From an uncultured Veillonella sp. (GTDB lineage Bacteria; Bacillota; Negativicutes; Veillonellales; Veillonellaceae), in contig USAV01000049.1 of the NCBI GenBank assembly GCA_900552715.1, positions 1-13,676 of the forward strand: DNA of 13,676 nt, in the 5' to 3' direction. A program made the translations under genes and the position numbers. Shown here piece by piece: positions 6,365-12,393 of the stretch. Numbering within the stretch: position 1 is the first letter of the stretch; each line of letters starts with the position of its first letter. The notes below the pieces were generated by a model, which had not been told where the DNA came from, did no database searches, and saw nothing but the letters and a program-made list of their open reading frames with translations.

Positions 6365-6598
6365 ATGGATTTTGAAGAAAACCAAGTGCCAGAGGCGATT
6401 CTGGATAAGCTTACAAAGGTGTGTACATGCCGTAGCATTACACGTAAAACGATTAAGGAAGCCATTTTGAATGGTGCTCATACATTTCCTGAGGTAAAAG
6501 AGGCAACACGTGCCGGCACAGGTGCTTGCGGTGGTAAAGGCTGTGGCCCTCGCATCGTAAAGCTCTTAGCAGAAATGAAAGAGCAAGGTAAAATTTAA
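6365..6598 (+). CDS. Stand-alone BFD-like [2Fe-2S]-binding protein
   Basis: The 77-residue protein is almost entirely a BFD-type (bacterioferritin-associated ferredoxin-like) domain. Cluster ligands are Cys20 and Cys22 in VCTCRS, then Cys55 and Cys60 in GACGGKGCGPR. This CxC...CxxxxC pattern normally occurs as a small ferredoxin or as a domain inside FAD-dependent oxidoreductases and nitrite reductases. Here it stands alone, with no oxidoreductase or bacterioferritin beside it, so its partner is unknown. The frame opens at ATG 6344, but ATG 6365 has GAAGAGG (6351-6357) at a 7-nt spacer and is preferred. A terminator follows about 60 nt downstream. Confidence 0.87.
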   Translation: MDFEENQVPEAILDKLTKVCTCRSITRKTIKEAILNGAHTFPEVKEATRAGTGACGGKGCGPRIVKLLAEMKEQGKI

Positions 6599-6599
6599 A

Positions 6600-6633
6600 A
6601 CTAAGCAAAATTTAAGACTAAGCAAAAGTTAAG
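6600..6633. repeat. 17-bp tandem duplication after the [2Fe-2S] gene
   Basis: ACTAAGCAAAATTTAAG (6600-6616) is followed directly by ACTAAGCAAAAGTTAAG (6617-6633), one mismatch. The last codons of the gene (GCAAGGTAAAATTTAA) resemble a third, more diverged unit. Confidence 0.85.
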
Positions 6634-6657
6634 CGTAAATTTACTCTTAACTCATAT

Positions 6658-6719
6658 AAAGACTATTACTTGGAATCAATACGGTATGTATTCGTAGGTT
6701 TTGAGTAATAGTCTTTTTT
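6658..6719 (+). terminator. Intrinsic terminator of the [2Fe-2S] gene
   Basis: A 13-bp stem (AAAGACTATTACT at 6658-6670 with 6704-6716) ends in six T bases (6714-6719). The 33-nt loop contains an inner AATAC/GTATT hairpin (6678-6682 and 6688-6692). Confidence 0.85.
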
Positions 6720-6751
6720 ACGCTCACGATGCACTACATGTATTGGCCTTG

Positions 6752-6787
6752 TTGGGGTTGTCTTTATTATTTGATATACTATACATA
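6752..6787 (+). promoter_or_regulatory. Promoter of the NagZ-like lipoprotein gene
   Basis: An extended -10 TGATATACT (6772-6780) lies 17 bp from a weak -35 TTGGGG (6752-6757). The core TGATATACTATACATA (6772-6787) is identical to that at 4115-4130. Confidence 0.55.
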
Positions 6788-6815
6788 ATACTTTTTAGAG
6801 ATTTTGGAGGTATAT

Positions 6816-7964
6816 ATGTTTCGACGTATCGTAGCGGCTACGATGATTGGCGCATTGGCGCTTACAACGGGCTGCGGTTTACATAATCCATTTACTTCTA
6901 AAGCAGAGCCTGTAACCTATGAATCTGTGGCACAGAGCGAGCTTTCACCAGAGGAAAAGGTGGATAAATTAGTAGCTAATATGTCTGATGCAGACAAGGT
7001 GGGCCAATTGTTGATGATTGGCATCCATGGCAAGACCTTGAACGATGATGCGAAGTTTATGCTCAATGAGTACCGCGTGGGCGGCATCATCTTGTTTGAC
7101 CGCAATATGGAGTCCAAGGATCAAGTGAAATCGCTCATTACAGATATTAATAAAACTGGTAAAAGTGCCGGTTTAACACCATTGTTCATCGGCATCGACC
7201 AAGAGGGGGGCGCGGTGGCGCGCATGGAGGATCAGCTCATCAAGGTTCCTCCTGCAGAAGAATTAGGTAAGGAGCCTATTGAACAAGCGGTATCCTTGGC
7301 CAAACAGTCTGGCACGGAACTTAAAGACTTGGGATTCAACATTAATTTTGCTCCTGTAGCGGACTTGGGATTAACCTATGGCCGTTCCTTTAGTACGAAC
7401 CCTGATGAGGTCGTACGCTATGCCAGTGCAGTAGGCAAGGCCTATGATGAAGCGGGCTTGTGGTATTCTTACAAACACTTCCCAGGTATTGGTAAAACGG
7501 ATGTCGATTTACATGCTGATACCAGTGTTGTGCCAGTGTCTAAAGAGACATTGTTGAATGAAGATACAAAGGTATTTGTAGACCTCATTAAACAGTCTAA
7601 ACCGAATACATATGCAATTATGGTGTCTCATGCGATGTATCCTCAAATCGATCCAGACCATCCATCTAGTCTATCTAAAGCTATCATTACAGACTGGTTG
7701 CGCAAGGATATGGGCTATAACGGCGTTGTCGTAACGGATGATATGGATATGGGCGCTCTTGCAAAACACTACACCTTTGGCGATATGGCGGTTCAATCTA
7801 TCTTGGCTGGCAGCGATATCTTGCTCGTATGTCACGAGTACGAACACATGCAAGAAGCGTACAATGGCCTTATGAAAGCCGTAAAAGACGGCCGAATCTC
7901 TAAAGAACGACTCGATGAATCTGTGAAACGGATTTTGCTTATGAAGATAACTAAAATTTCTTAG
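6816..7964 (+). CDS. NagZ-like GH3 beta-N-acetylhexosaminidase lipoprotein
   Basis: This is a 382-residue glycoside hydrolase family 3 protein with only the TIM-barrel domain, as in NagZ. NagZ enzymes remove terminal N-acetylglucosamine from muropeptides during cell-wall recycling. The N-terminus is a lipoprotein signal ending in LTTGC (Cys20), so the enzyme is probably membrane-anchored outside the cytoplasm. GH3 motifs are GIDQEGG (126-132), KHFPG (220-224), the Asp-His catalytic dyad as Asp231-Leu-His233, and VVTDDMDMGA with the nucleophile Asp308 or Asp309. KHFPGHG is altered to KHFPGIG. ATG 6816 has GGAGG at 6806-6810; an in-frame TTG at 6804 overlaps that site and is rejected. No terminator lies directly after the gene; the first is at 8123-8154. 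Confidence 0.9.
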   Translation: MFRRIVAATMIGALALTTGCGLHNPFTSKAEPVTYESVAQSELSPEEKVDKLVANMSDADKVGQLLMIGIHGKTLNDDAKFMLNEYRVGGIILFDRNMESKDQVKSLITDINKTGKSAGLTPLFIGIDQEGGAVARMEDQLIKVPPAEELGKEPIEQAVSLAKQSGTELKDLGFNINFAPVADLGLTYGRSFSTNPDEVVRYASAVGKAYDEAGLWYSYKHFPGIGKTDVDLHADTSVVPVSKETLLNEDTKVFVDLIKQSKPNTYAIMVSHAMYPQIDPDHPSSLSKAIITDWLRKDMGYNGVVVTDDMDMGALAKHYTFGDMAVQSILAGSDILLVCHEYEHMQEAYNGLMKAVKDGRISKERLDESVKRILLMKITKIS

Positions 7965-8048
7965 ACTATTTGTTTTTGTTGCAGGAATTAATTAACCATA
8001 TAACGAATATAGAAAGTGGAAGTACTATTCATTGAAATCGCATCTGAG

Positions 8049-8078
8049 TTGACACTCGAGGGAGAACTTTGTTATAGT
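8049..8078 (+). promoter_or_regulatory. Promoter of the putative small RNA
   Basis: A consensus TTGACA (8049-8054) lies 18 bp before TATAGT (8073-8078), with predicted initiation near 8083-8086. The predicted RNA reaches the terminator at 8148-8154 after about 70 nt and contains no start codon. Confidence 0.6.
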
Positions 8079-8083
8079 TATTA

Positions 8084-8154
8084 CACAGAGAAACTGTGCG
8101 AAGCTTACGGGCAACGTACAACGCTCGTCGACTCAAGGGTCGGCGAGCTTTTTT
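8084..8154 (+). ncRNA. Putative ~70-nt structured RNA upstream of an Abi-like ORF
   Basis: Between promoter and terminator three helices can be drawn. The first is CACAG-AGAAA-CTGTG (8084-8098). The second is TACG-GGCAA-CGTA (8106-8118). The third is the terminator stem (8123-8132 with 8139-8148). ACGGGC (8107-8112) could instead pair with GCTCGT (8123-8128, one G-U), which would break the terminator stem, so an attenuator switch is possible. I do not recognise a known riboswitch, T-box or 6S-like structure. A free small RNA, an attenuated leader of the following ORF, or an RNA partner of an Abi protein all fit. Confidence 0.5.
8123..8154 (+). terminator. Strong intrinsic terminator ending the small RNA
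   Basis: GCTCGTCGAC (8123-8132) pairs with GGTCGGCGAGC (within 8138-8148): 10 bp including one G-U, a 6-nt loop, and six T bases (8149-8154). It is GC-rich against an AT-rich background and lies 7 nt before the AGGAGG of the 24-codon ORF. Confidence 0.85.
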
Positions 8155-8171
8155 GTTTGTAGGAGGGACTT

Positions 8172-8246
8172 ATGTCTAAGCCGTTTAAGTCTTTAGATTC
8201 CCTATTACGCTTGATGAGAAAACGAAATATTACAATGATTATATAG
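8172..8246 (+). pseudogene. 24-codon ORF, probable 5' remnant of an Abi-family gene
   Basis: ATG 8172 has a perfect AGGAGG (8161-8166, 5-nt spacer) and reads 24 codons to TAG. The peptide contains KPFKSLDSLLRLMRKRNI, which resembles the conserved start of Abi_2 (AbiD/AbiF-type) abortive-infection proteins: KPF, then a helix, then an L-x-x-R-x-(G/N)-(L/I) turn. Those proteins run to roughly 300 residues, whereas here the frame stops at once and no continuation is visible downstream. The simplest reading is a defence gene deleted except for its promoter, leader and first codons. A real basic microprotein or leader peptide (about +5 charge) is the alternative. The Abi similarity is from memory of the family pattern, not a search. 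Confidence 0.5.
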
Positions 8247-8275
8247 TGTATACATAACACAGTTTCAAGGATTTT

Positions 8276-8330
8276 AATAAACCGATAGAGAATTACTTAG
8301 TATAGTTATTCTCTATCGGTTTATTTTTTA
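8276..8330 (+). terminator. Terminator or attenuator immediately before fucO
   Basis: A perfect 18-bp inverted repeat (arms 8276-8293 and 8308-8325, 14-nt loop) is followed by a T-rich tail (8321-8329). It ends about 10 nt before the fucO AGGAG (8337-8341). It may be the old terminator of the deleted Abi-like gene or an attenuator for fucO. A TATAGT (8301-8306) lies in the loop but has no -35 partner. Confidence 0.85.
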
Positions 8331-8350
8331 TTCGTTAGGAGTGAATGTAT

Positions 8351-9502
8351 ATGGCTCGGAGAATTATGTTGAACGGTACGTCCTATTTTGGGCAAGGGGC
8401 GATTCAGGAGATTGTGAACGAAATTAAGAATCGCCATTTTAAAAAGGTTCTTGTTACGTCTACACCTGATTTATTTGAGTTTAAGGTAGCTACAAAGGTA
8501 ACAGACCTACTTGATGCGGCAGGTATTGCTTATGATGTATATGACAATATTAAGCCGAATCCAACCATTGAAAACGTAACATCTGGTGTGGCAGCTTGTA
8601 AGGCGGCCGGTGCTGAAGCTATCGTTGCTGTAGGCGGTGGCAGTGCTATTGATACAAGTAAAGCTATTGCTACGATTATTACAAATCCTGAGTTCGGCGA
8701 TGTGCGTAGTCTTGAAGGCGTGGCACCTACGAAACATCCATGCTTGCCGATTATTGCTGTGTCTACCACATCTGGTACGGCCGCTGAGGTTACTATTAAC
8801 TACGTTATTACAGATGTTGAAAAGAACCGCAAATTTGTATGTGTTGACCCTCATGACATTCCAATCGTAGCCATCGTGGATCCTGATATGTCCGCATCGA
8901 TGCCAACTGGTCTTTGCGCATCTACCGGTATGGATGCCCTCGTTCATGCTGTGGAAGGTTACATTACAAAAGGTGCATGGGAACTCACTGATATGCTTCA
9001 TTTGAAAGCTATTGAAATCATCGGTCGTTCCTTGCGTAGCGCCGTAGCTGGTGACTTCGCAGGTCGTGAAGCTATGTCCCTTGGTCAATATATTGCAGGT
9101 ATGGGTTTCTCCAACGTAGGCCTTGGTATTGTTCACTCTATGGCACATCCATTGAGCGCTGTGTACGATATCCCTCATGGTAAAGCGTGCGCTATGCTTT
9201 TAACAGCAGTCTTGAAATTCAATGCTCCTGCAACAGGCGAAAAATATCGTGAAATTGCTCGCGTTATGGGCGTTCCTGATGTAGACGGAATGGATCAAGA
9301 AACATATCGTCAAGCAGCCATCGATGTGATCCAAAAACTAGCTGATGATGTAGGCATTCCTAAATCCCTTAGCGAAGCTGGCGTAAAACGGGAAGACATT
9401 CCATTCCTCGCTGAATCTGCTTTCAACGATGCATGTACACCTGGTAACCCAAGAGATGCATCTATGGAAGAAATCATCGGTATCTATGAATCCATATTCT
9501 AA
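8351..9502 (+). CDS. fucO: Lactaldehyde reductase / iron-dependent alcohol dehydrogenase FucO
   Basis: This is a 383-residue group III iron-dependent alcohol dehydrogenase matching E. coli FucO end to end. FucO reduces L-lactaldehyde to 1,2-propanediol with NADH in anaerobic fucose and rhamnose breakdown. Shared blocks are RIMLNGTSYFG, AVGGGSAIDT (95-98 is the nucleotide-binding GGGS), TTSGTAAEVTINYVITD, KFVCVDPHDIP and GQYIAGMGFSNVGLGIVHSMAHP. The four metal ligands are present as Asp195, His199, His262 and His276. The frame could start at ATG 8345, but ATG 8351 (MARRIML) matches E. coli MANRMIL and sits 9 nt from AGGAG. No fucose or rhamnose genes are nearby, so another 2-hydroxyaldehyde, glycolaldehyde or short alcohol may be the substrate here. 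Confidence 0.92.
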   Translation: MARRIMLNGTSYFGQGAIQEIVNEIKNRHFKKVLVTSTPDLFEFKVATKVTDLLDAAGIAYDVYDNIKPNPTIENVTSGVAACKAAGAEAIVAVGGGSAIDTSKAIATIITNPEFGDVRSLEGVAPTKHPCLPIIAVSTTSGTAAEVTINYVITDVEKNRKFVCVDPHDIPIVAIVDPDMSASMPTGLCASTGMDALVHAVEGYITKGAWELTDMLHLKAIEIIGRSLRSAVAGDFAGREAMSLGQYIAGMGFSNVGLGIVHSMAHPLSAVYDIPHGKACAMLLTAVLKFNAPATGEKYREIARVMGVPDVDGMDQETYRQAAIDVIQKLADDVGIPKSLSEAGVKREDIPFLAESAFNDACTPGNPRDASMEEIIGIYESIF

Positions 9503-9570
9503 GGAATTTTAGAATTTGATAGCATATAGTGTTTCATGATGTATAGGATTTAATACTATACTATGGTATC

Positions 9571-9625
9571 AATATTTAGACTAGTCTAAATATTTTGCTA
9601 GTCTAAATAATCTAATAGTCTAAAT
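9571..9625. repeat. TAGTCTAAAT array with 17-bp period and a 24-bp palindrome
   Basis: TAGTCTAAAT occurs at 9582-9591, 9599-9608 and 9616-9625, exactly 17 bp apart. A fourth, inverted copy (9574-9583) overlaps the first. Together they make a perfect 24-bp palindrome, 9571-9594. The 7-nt spacers between the direct copies differ. The array fits a multi-site protein-binding region or repeat expansion; I do not recognise the motif. Confidence 0.85.
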
Positions 9626-9731
9626 GATGCCTAGCTCTATCCCTAAGAACTTTACATCTTTAGAATCTTTACATATTTCAGATGCCTCCGAATATGTAAA
9701 GAAAATACATTTACACACTTGCTTAACAAAA

Positions 9732-9764
9732 CTAGCCATCTCGTTCTAGAGGTGGCTAGCTTTG
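9732..9764 (+). terminator. Weak terminator-like hairpin between fucO and clcA
   Basis: CTAGCCATCTC (9732-9742) pairs with GAGGTGGCTAG (9749-9759) with one G-U, over a 6-nt loop. It is followed by CTTTGCGTTT, a broken T-tract. It is 230 nt past the fucO stop, the first hairpin downstream with any T-rich tail. Confidence 0.45.
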
Positions 9765-9848
9765 CGTTTGAAGTCCTATGGAATGTCTTATGACTCGAAA
9801 TTTTAATTTCGCATTTAGTGAGATAGCTGTTTGATACGTAATCCTTTC

Positions 9849-9877
9849 TTGAAAATGGTGGTTTACATAAGTATACT
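9849..9877 (+). promoter_or_regulatory. Promoter of the ClC antiporter gene
   Basis: TTGAAA (9849-9854) and TATACT (9872-9877) are 17 bp apart, about 80 nt before the start codon. The palindrome CGAAATT-TT-AATTTCG (9796-9811) lies about 40 nt upstream of the -35 and could be an operator. Confidence 0.6.
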
Positions 9878-9957
9878 AAGGATATGAATACATAGTTTGG
9901 TTGTATGTATGTTACTAGATAATAAGCCAGATTTGGTCAGTGCTAAGGAGGAATGTT

Positions 9958-11508
9958 ATGAAGCTATGGAAATTTAATAAGCGAAGTTCTACCTTAGCAG
10001 ATATGTCCATGAATCGTATGTTGTTGACGGAGCTCATTGCGAAGGGCGCTCTTGTGGGCGTGATTGCAGGCTTTTGTGGTGCTACATATCGCTATTTGAT
10101 CCTTGAATCTGAGCATATTCGCTGGCATTTGATGGATGGCATTACCCTAGAATGGGCCATAGGATGGCTTGTGATGATGGTCATCTTTGCTTTTATCGTA
10201 GATCGATTGCTCGCGTGGGCTCCATTATCTGGTGGTTCTGGTATTCCTCAAATCGAAGGGGAAATGCTAGGCCTCTTTGATATGAAGCCGTATCGGACGC
10301 TAGCTTCCAAGATGATTGGTGGCGTGTTGACTGGTTTTGCCGGCTTCTCTGTAGGTCGTGAAGGTCCAGCCGTACAAATTGGTGGCTCTGCCGGCAAGAT
10401 TGTGTCCTATTGGATGAATTCAGGGCTGCGTGAGCAGCGCATCTTGACCTCTGCTGGGGCAGGGGCAGGCTTAACGGCTGCATTTAGTGCACCCGTATCG
10501 GGGGCTATGTTCGTCTTTGAAGAGGTCCATAAAAGCTTCTATCCGTACCTCGTTGTGCCTACTTTCGTGGCTACCTTAATTTCTAACTATATTACGGTTA
10601 GTATCTTCGGCCTCGAACCGGCCCTTGGATTTTCGGTGACCTCCGGTGTACCTCTTGAGTACTTCCCAGTCCTTCTTATGGTTGGCGTTATCATGGGTCT
10701 CTGTGGGGTGTTCTTCTGTCGCATGATCTTTGCATTTAAGAAGTTCTTTGAATGGCTTAAATGCTCTCGGTTCTTGAAATTAGCCCTTACCTTTGTGACT
10801 GTGGCCGTTATCGGCTATGACTCGCAACTTCTCTTGGGCGGTGGCAATGATCTTGTGGGGCAGCTAGCCTTTCAATCTCATGGTGTCTTGCTCTTGGGGG
10901 GCATCGTATTAGGTAAGATTTTGCTTACTACCTTCTGCTATGGCAGTGGTGCGCAAGGCGGTATATTCTTACCTATGCTCGTTATAGGGGCTTCGGCAGG
11001 CGCCTTTTGTGAAAGCTTGCTTTCATCAGTGGGTATCATCGCGCCTGATTTTGTACCGCAATTCGTTATTTGCGCCATGGGTGGTATGTTAGCGGCGGCT
11101 ATGCGGACTCCAATTTTGGCGATTTTGCTCGTTCTTGAAATGACGAATAGTTTCTCCAATATTTACGCCATCGGCATTGTTACACTGGTGGCCTACCTTG
11201 TGGCAGAACTATTAAAAGAACCACCTATTTACGATTCCTTATTACAAGCTATGAGTGGTCAAAACAATTTAGAATCTGTACAAACCTTCTTCCAAACGAA
11301 GGTACCTGTAGTAGCGAATTATACAGATGTACAATTACAAGACTTGGCCTTGCCAGATGGGACACTTATCGTAAGTATTCGTCGCAATGGAACATACATT
11401 GTGCCGTTAGGGGATGTAAAACTTGAACCAGGTGACGAACTACAAGTCTCTTGTGAACGAGGACGATTAAAAGCAGCGAAAGAATTTTTCCAATCGAATC
11501 AGATATAG
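9958..11508 (+). CDS. ClC-type H+/Cl- antiporter with C-terminal TrkA-C domain
   Basis: This 516-residue ClC membrane protein shows all the selectivity motifs: GSGIP (Ser94), GREGP (gating Glu135) and GGIFLP (335-339). Tyr425, in EPPIYDSLL, matches the second chloride-coordinating tyrosine. The proton glutamate of exchangers is present (Glu189 in FEEV), so it should be a coupled 2Cl-/H+ antiporter and not a channel. Ser94 favours chloride over nitrate, and CLC-F signatures are absent. Residues about 445-512 form a TrkA-C (RCK-C) domain ending in LEPGDELQVSCERG, which in relatives binds a regulatory ligand. ATG 9958 follows AGGAGG (9946-9951); an in-frame GTG at 9940 lacks such a site. It is 40 nt ahead of a TauE/SafE gene with no terminator between, so probably one operon. 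Confidence 0.93.
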   Translation: MKLWKFNKRSSTLADMSMNRMLLTELIAKGALVGVIAGFCGATYRYLILESEHIRWHLMDGITLEWAIGWLVMMVIFAFIVDRLLAWAPLSGGSGIPQIEGEMLGLFDMKPYRTLASKMIGGVLTGFAGFSVGREGPAVQIGGSAGKIVSYWMNSGLREQRILTSAGAGAGLTAAFSAPVSGAMFVFEEVHKSFYPYLVVPTFVATLISNYITVSIFGLEPALGFSVTSGVPLEYFPVLLMVGVIMGLCGVFFCRMIFAFKKFFEWLKCSRFLKLALTFVTVAVIGYDSQLLLGGGNDLVGQLAFQSHGVLLLGGIVLGKILLTTFCYGSGAQGGIFLPMLVIGASAGAFCESLLSSVGIIAPDFVPQFVICAMGGMLAAAMRTPILAILLVLEMTNSFSNIYAIGIVTLVAYLVAELLKEPPIYDSLLQAMSGQNNLESVQTFFQTKVPVVANYTDVQLQDLALPDGTLIVSIRRNGTYIVPLGDVKLEPGDELQVSCERGRLKAAKEFFQSNQI

Positions 11509-11527
11509 CAAAGAGCTTTTTCCAATC
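11479..11527. repeat. Imperfect direct repeat spanning the clcA stop codon
   Basis: AAAGAATTTTTCCAATC (11479-11495) recurs as AAAGAGCTTTTTCCAATC (11510-11527), one copy inside the last codons and one after the stop. This looks like an old local duplication in the clcA-tauE junction. Confidence 0.6.
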
Positions 11528-11548
11528 TAAGTAAAGGGAGGCCTTATC

Positions 11549-12343
11549 ATGCTGGATAATATTATAGTATTTTATATCTTCTTTACCATAGTTGGCTTTT
11601 TAGCCGCTATGCTAGGCACTATCATCGGTGCTGGTGGAGGGCTTGTATTTGTGCCTCTCTTTATTTATTGGTTCCCTGAGTGGTCTCCGTCTATGATTGT
11701 AGGGACATCGCTATTTTCTGTTATGTGTAATGCCATTTCTGGGTCCATTGCCTATATTAAACAGAAAAAGGTACTCATTAGCGCGGCTATTGTATTTAGT
11801 TTAGCGACTTTACCAGGTGCTATCTTAGGTGCTCAAATGTCTGGTTGGTTCTCTGGTAAAGGCTTTATGTTTGCCTTTGGGTGCTTTATGCTCTGTGCTT
11901 CTGGTTTGATTGGGTTTAAGAATTTCCGCAAAGGGGAGCGGAAGGAAGAAAGCCTTACCCTTGATCAGCTAACCTATAGCAAGCCTATCGGTATTAGTAT
12001 TAGCTTCTTTGTAGGATTTATCTCCAGTATCTTTGGTATCGGTGGTGGTCTCATCCATGTGCCTGCCTTGATTTATCTCATGGGCTTCCCAACCCATATG
12101 GCTACAGCTACGAGCCAATCTATCCTTGCTGTATCTACAACGATAGGTGTTGTAACACATTTAATCGAAAATCATATTGTATTTAGTATTGCTATTCCTA
12201 CAAGTATTGGTGCCGTTTTTGGTGCCCAAGCAGGGGCGCGCATCGCTAAACGTTTGAAAGCAAAATCTATCCTAGCCCTTATGAGTGTTGCCGTCTTTGC
12301 GTTGGCAGTACGCCTTATTTTGAAATCTGGTATTCTTGGATAA
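11549..12343 (+). CDS. TauE/SafE family permease
   Basis: The 264-residue protein is nearly all hydrophobic, with about eight predicted membrane segments in two homologous halves. Each half carries the family's glycine-rich repeat: TIIGAGGGLVFVP near residue 25 and SIFGIGGGLIHVP near residue 165. The ATSQS stretch in the second half is also typical. TauE/SafE proteins export sulfite, sulfoacetate or other sulfur-containing and organic anions; the substrate here is unknown. It follows the ClC gene by 40 nt with its own AAAGGGAGG (11533-11541), suggesting co-expression of two anion transporters. A strong terminator follows 4 nt after the stop. Confidence 0.9.
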   Translation: MLDNIIVFYIFFTIVGFLAAMLGTIIGAGGGLVFVPLFIYWFPEWSPSMIVGTSLFSVMCNAISGSIAYIKQKKVLISAAIVFSLATLPGAILGAQMSGWFSGKGFMFAFGCFMLCASGLIGFKNFRKGERKEESLTLDQLTYSKPIGISISFFVGFISSIFGIGGGLIHVPALIYLMGFPTHMATATSQSILAVSTTIGVVTHLIENHIVFSIAIPTSIGAVFGAQAGARIAKRLKAKSILALMSVAVFALAVRLILKSGILG

Positions 12344-12346
12344 TAT

Positions 12347-12393
12347 AAGCCCTCTAGTGGTTGCTCGACAGAGTTATTACTAGAGGGCTTTTT
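12347..12393 (+). terminator. Intrinsic terminator of the clcA-tauE operon
   Basis: AAGCCCTCTAGT (12347-12358) pairs perfectly with ACTAGAGGGCTT (12379-12390), a 12-bp stem with a 20-nt loop, and T bases run to 12393. Confidence 0.9.

Larger units (their letters stand above)
7965..8350 (+). other. 385-nt region between nagZ-like gene and fucO, with RNA/Abi-remnant cassette
   Basis: In order it holds: about 80 nt without a recognisable element, a consensus promoter (8049-8078), a structured RNA with a strong terminator (about 8084-8154), an AGGAGG site (8161-8166) and 24-codon ORF (8172-8246), and a second strong hairpin (8276-8325) ending just before the fucO ribosome-binding site. Confidence 0.7.
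9503..9957. other. 455-nt gap between fucO and clcA
   Basis: No gene is seen. It holds a TAGTCTAAAT repeat array (9571-9625), a 12-bp hairpin with no T-tract (9666-9677 with 9691-9702), a terminator-like hairpin (9732-9759), a 16-bp palindrome CGAAATT-TT-AATTTCG (9796-9811) and the promoter of the ClC gene. Confidence 0.65.

Noticed and set aside
6701..6886. 61-residue plus-strand open frame before the NagZ-like gene
   Set aside because: It begins inside the terminator of the previous gene, overlaps the promoter and start of the lipoprotein gene, and lacks a ribosome-binding site.
8084..8154. Leader considered as a known riboswitch or T-box
   Set aside because: I could not match its helices or conserved bases to the fluoride, preQ1, SAM, TPP, guanidine, ZTP or T-box patterns I know, and it is too short for most of them.
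8507..9178. 223-residue minus-strand open frame
   Set aside because: It lies fully antisense to fucO, which has strong homology and its own ribosome-binding site. The antisense product is rich in Cys, His and Asn and has no recognisable domain.
9571..9625. Repeat array considered as a CRISPR
   Set aside because: Units are only 10 bp with 7-nt spacers and there are no cas genes. CRISPR repeats and spacers are about 25-40 nt each.
9666..9702. 12-bp hairpin after fucO considered as a terminator
   Set aside because: No T-tract follows on either strand; the downstream sequence is AAAATACATTT.
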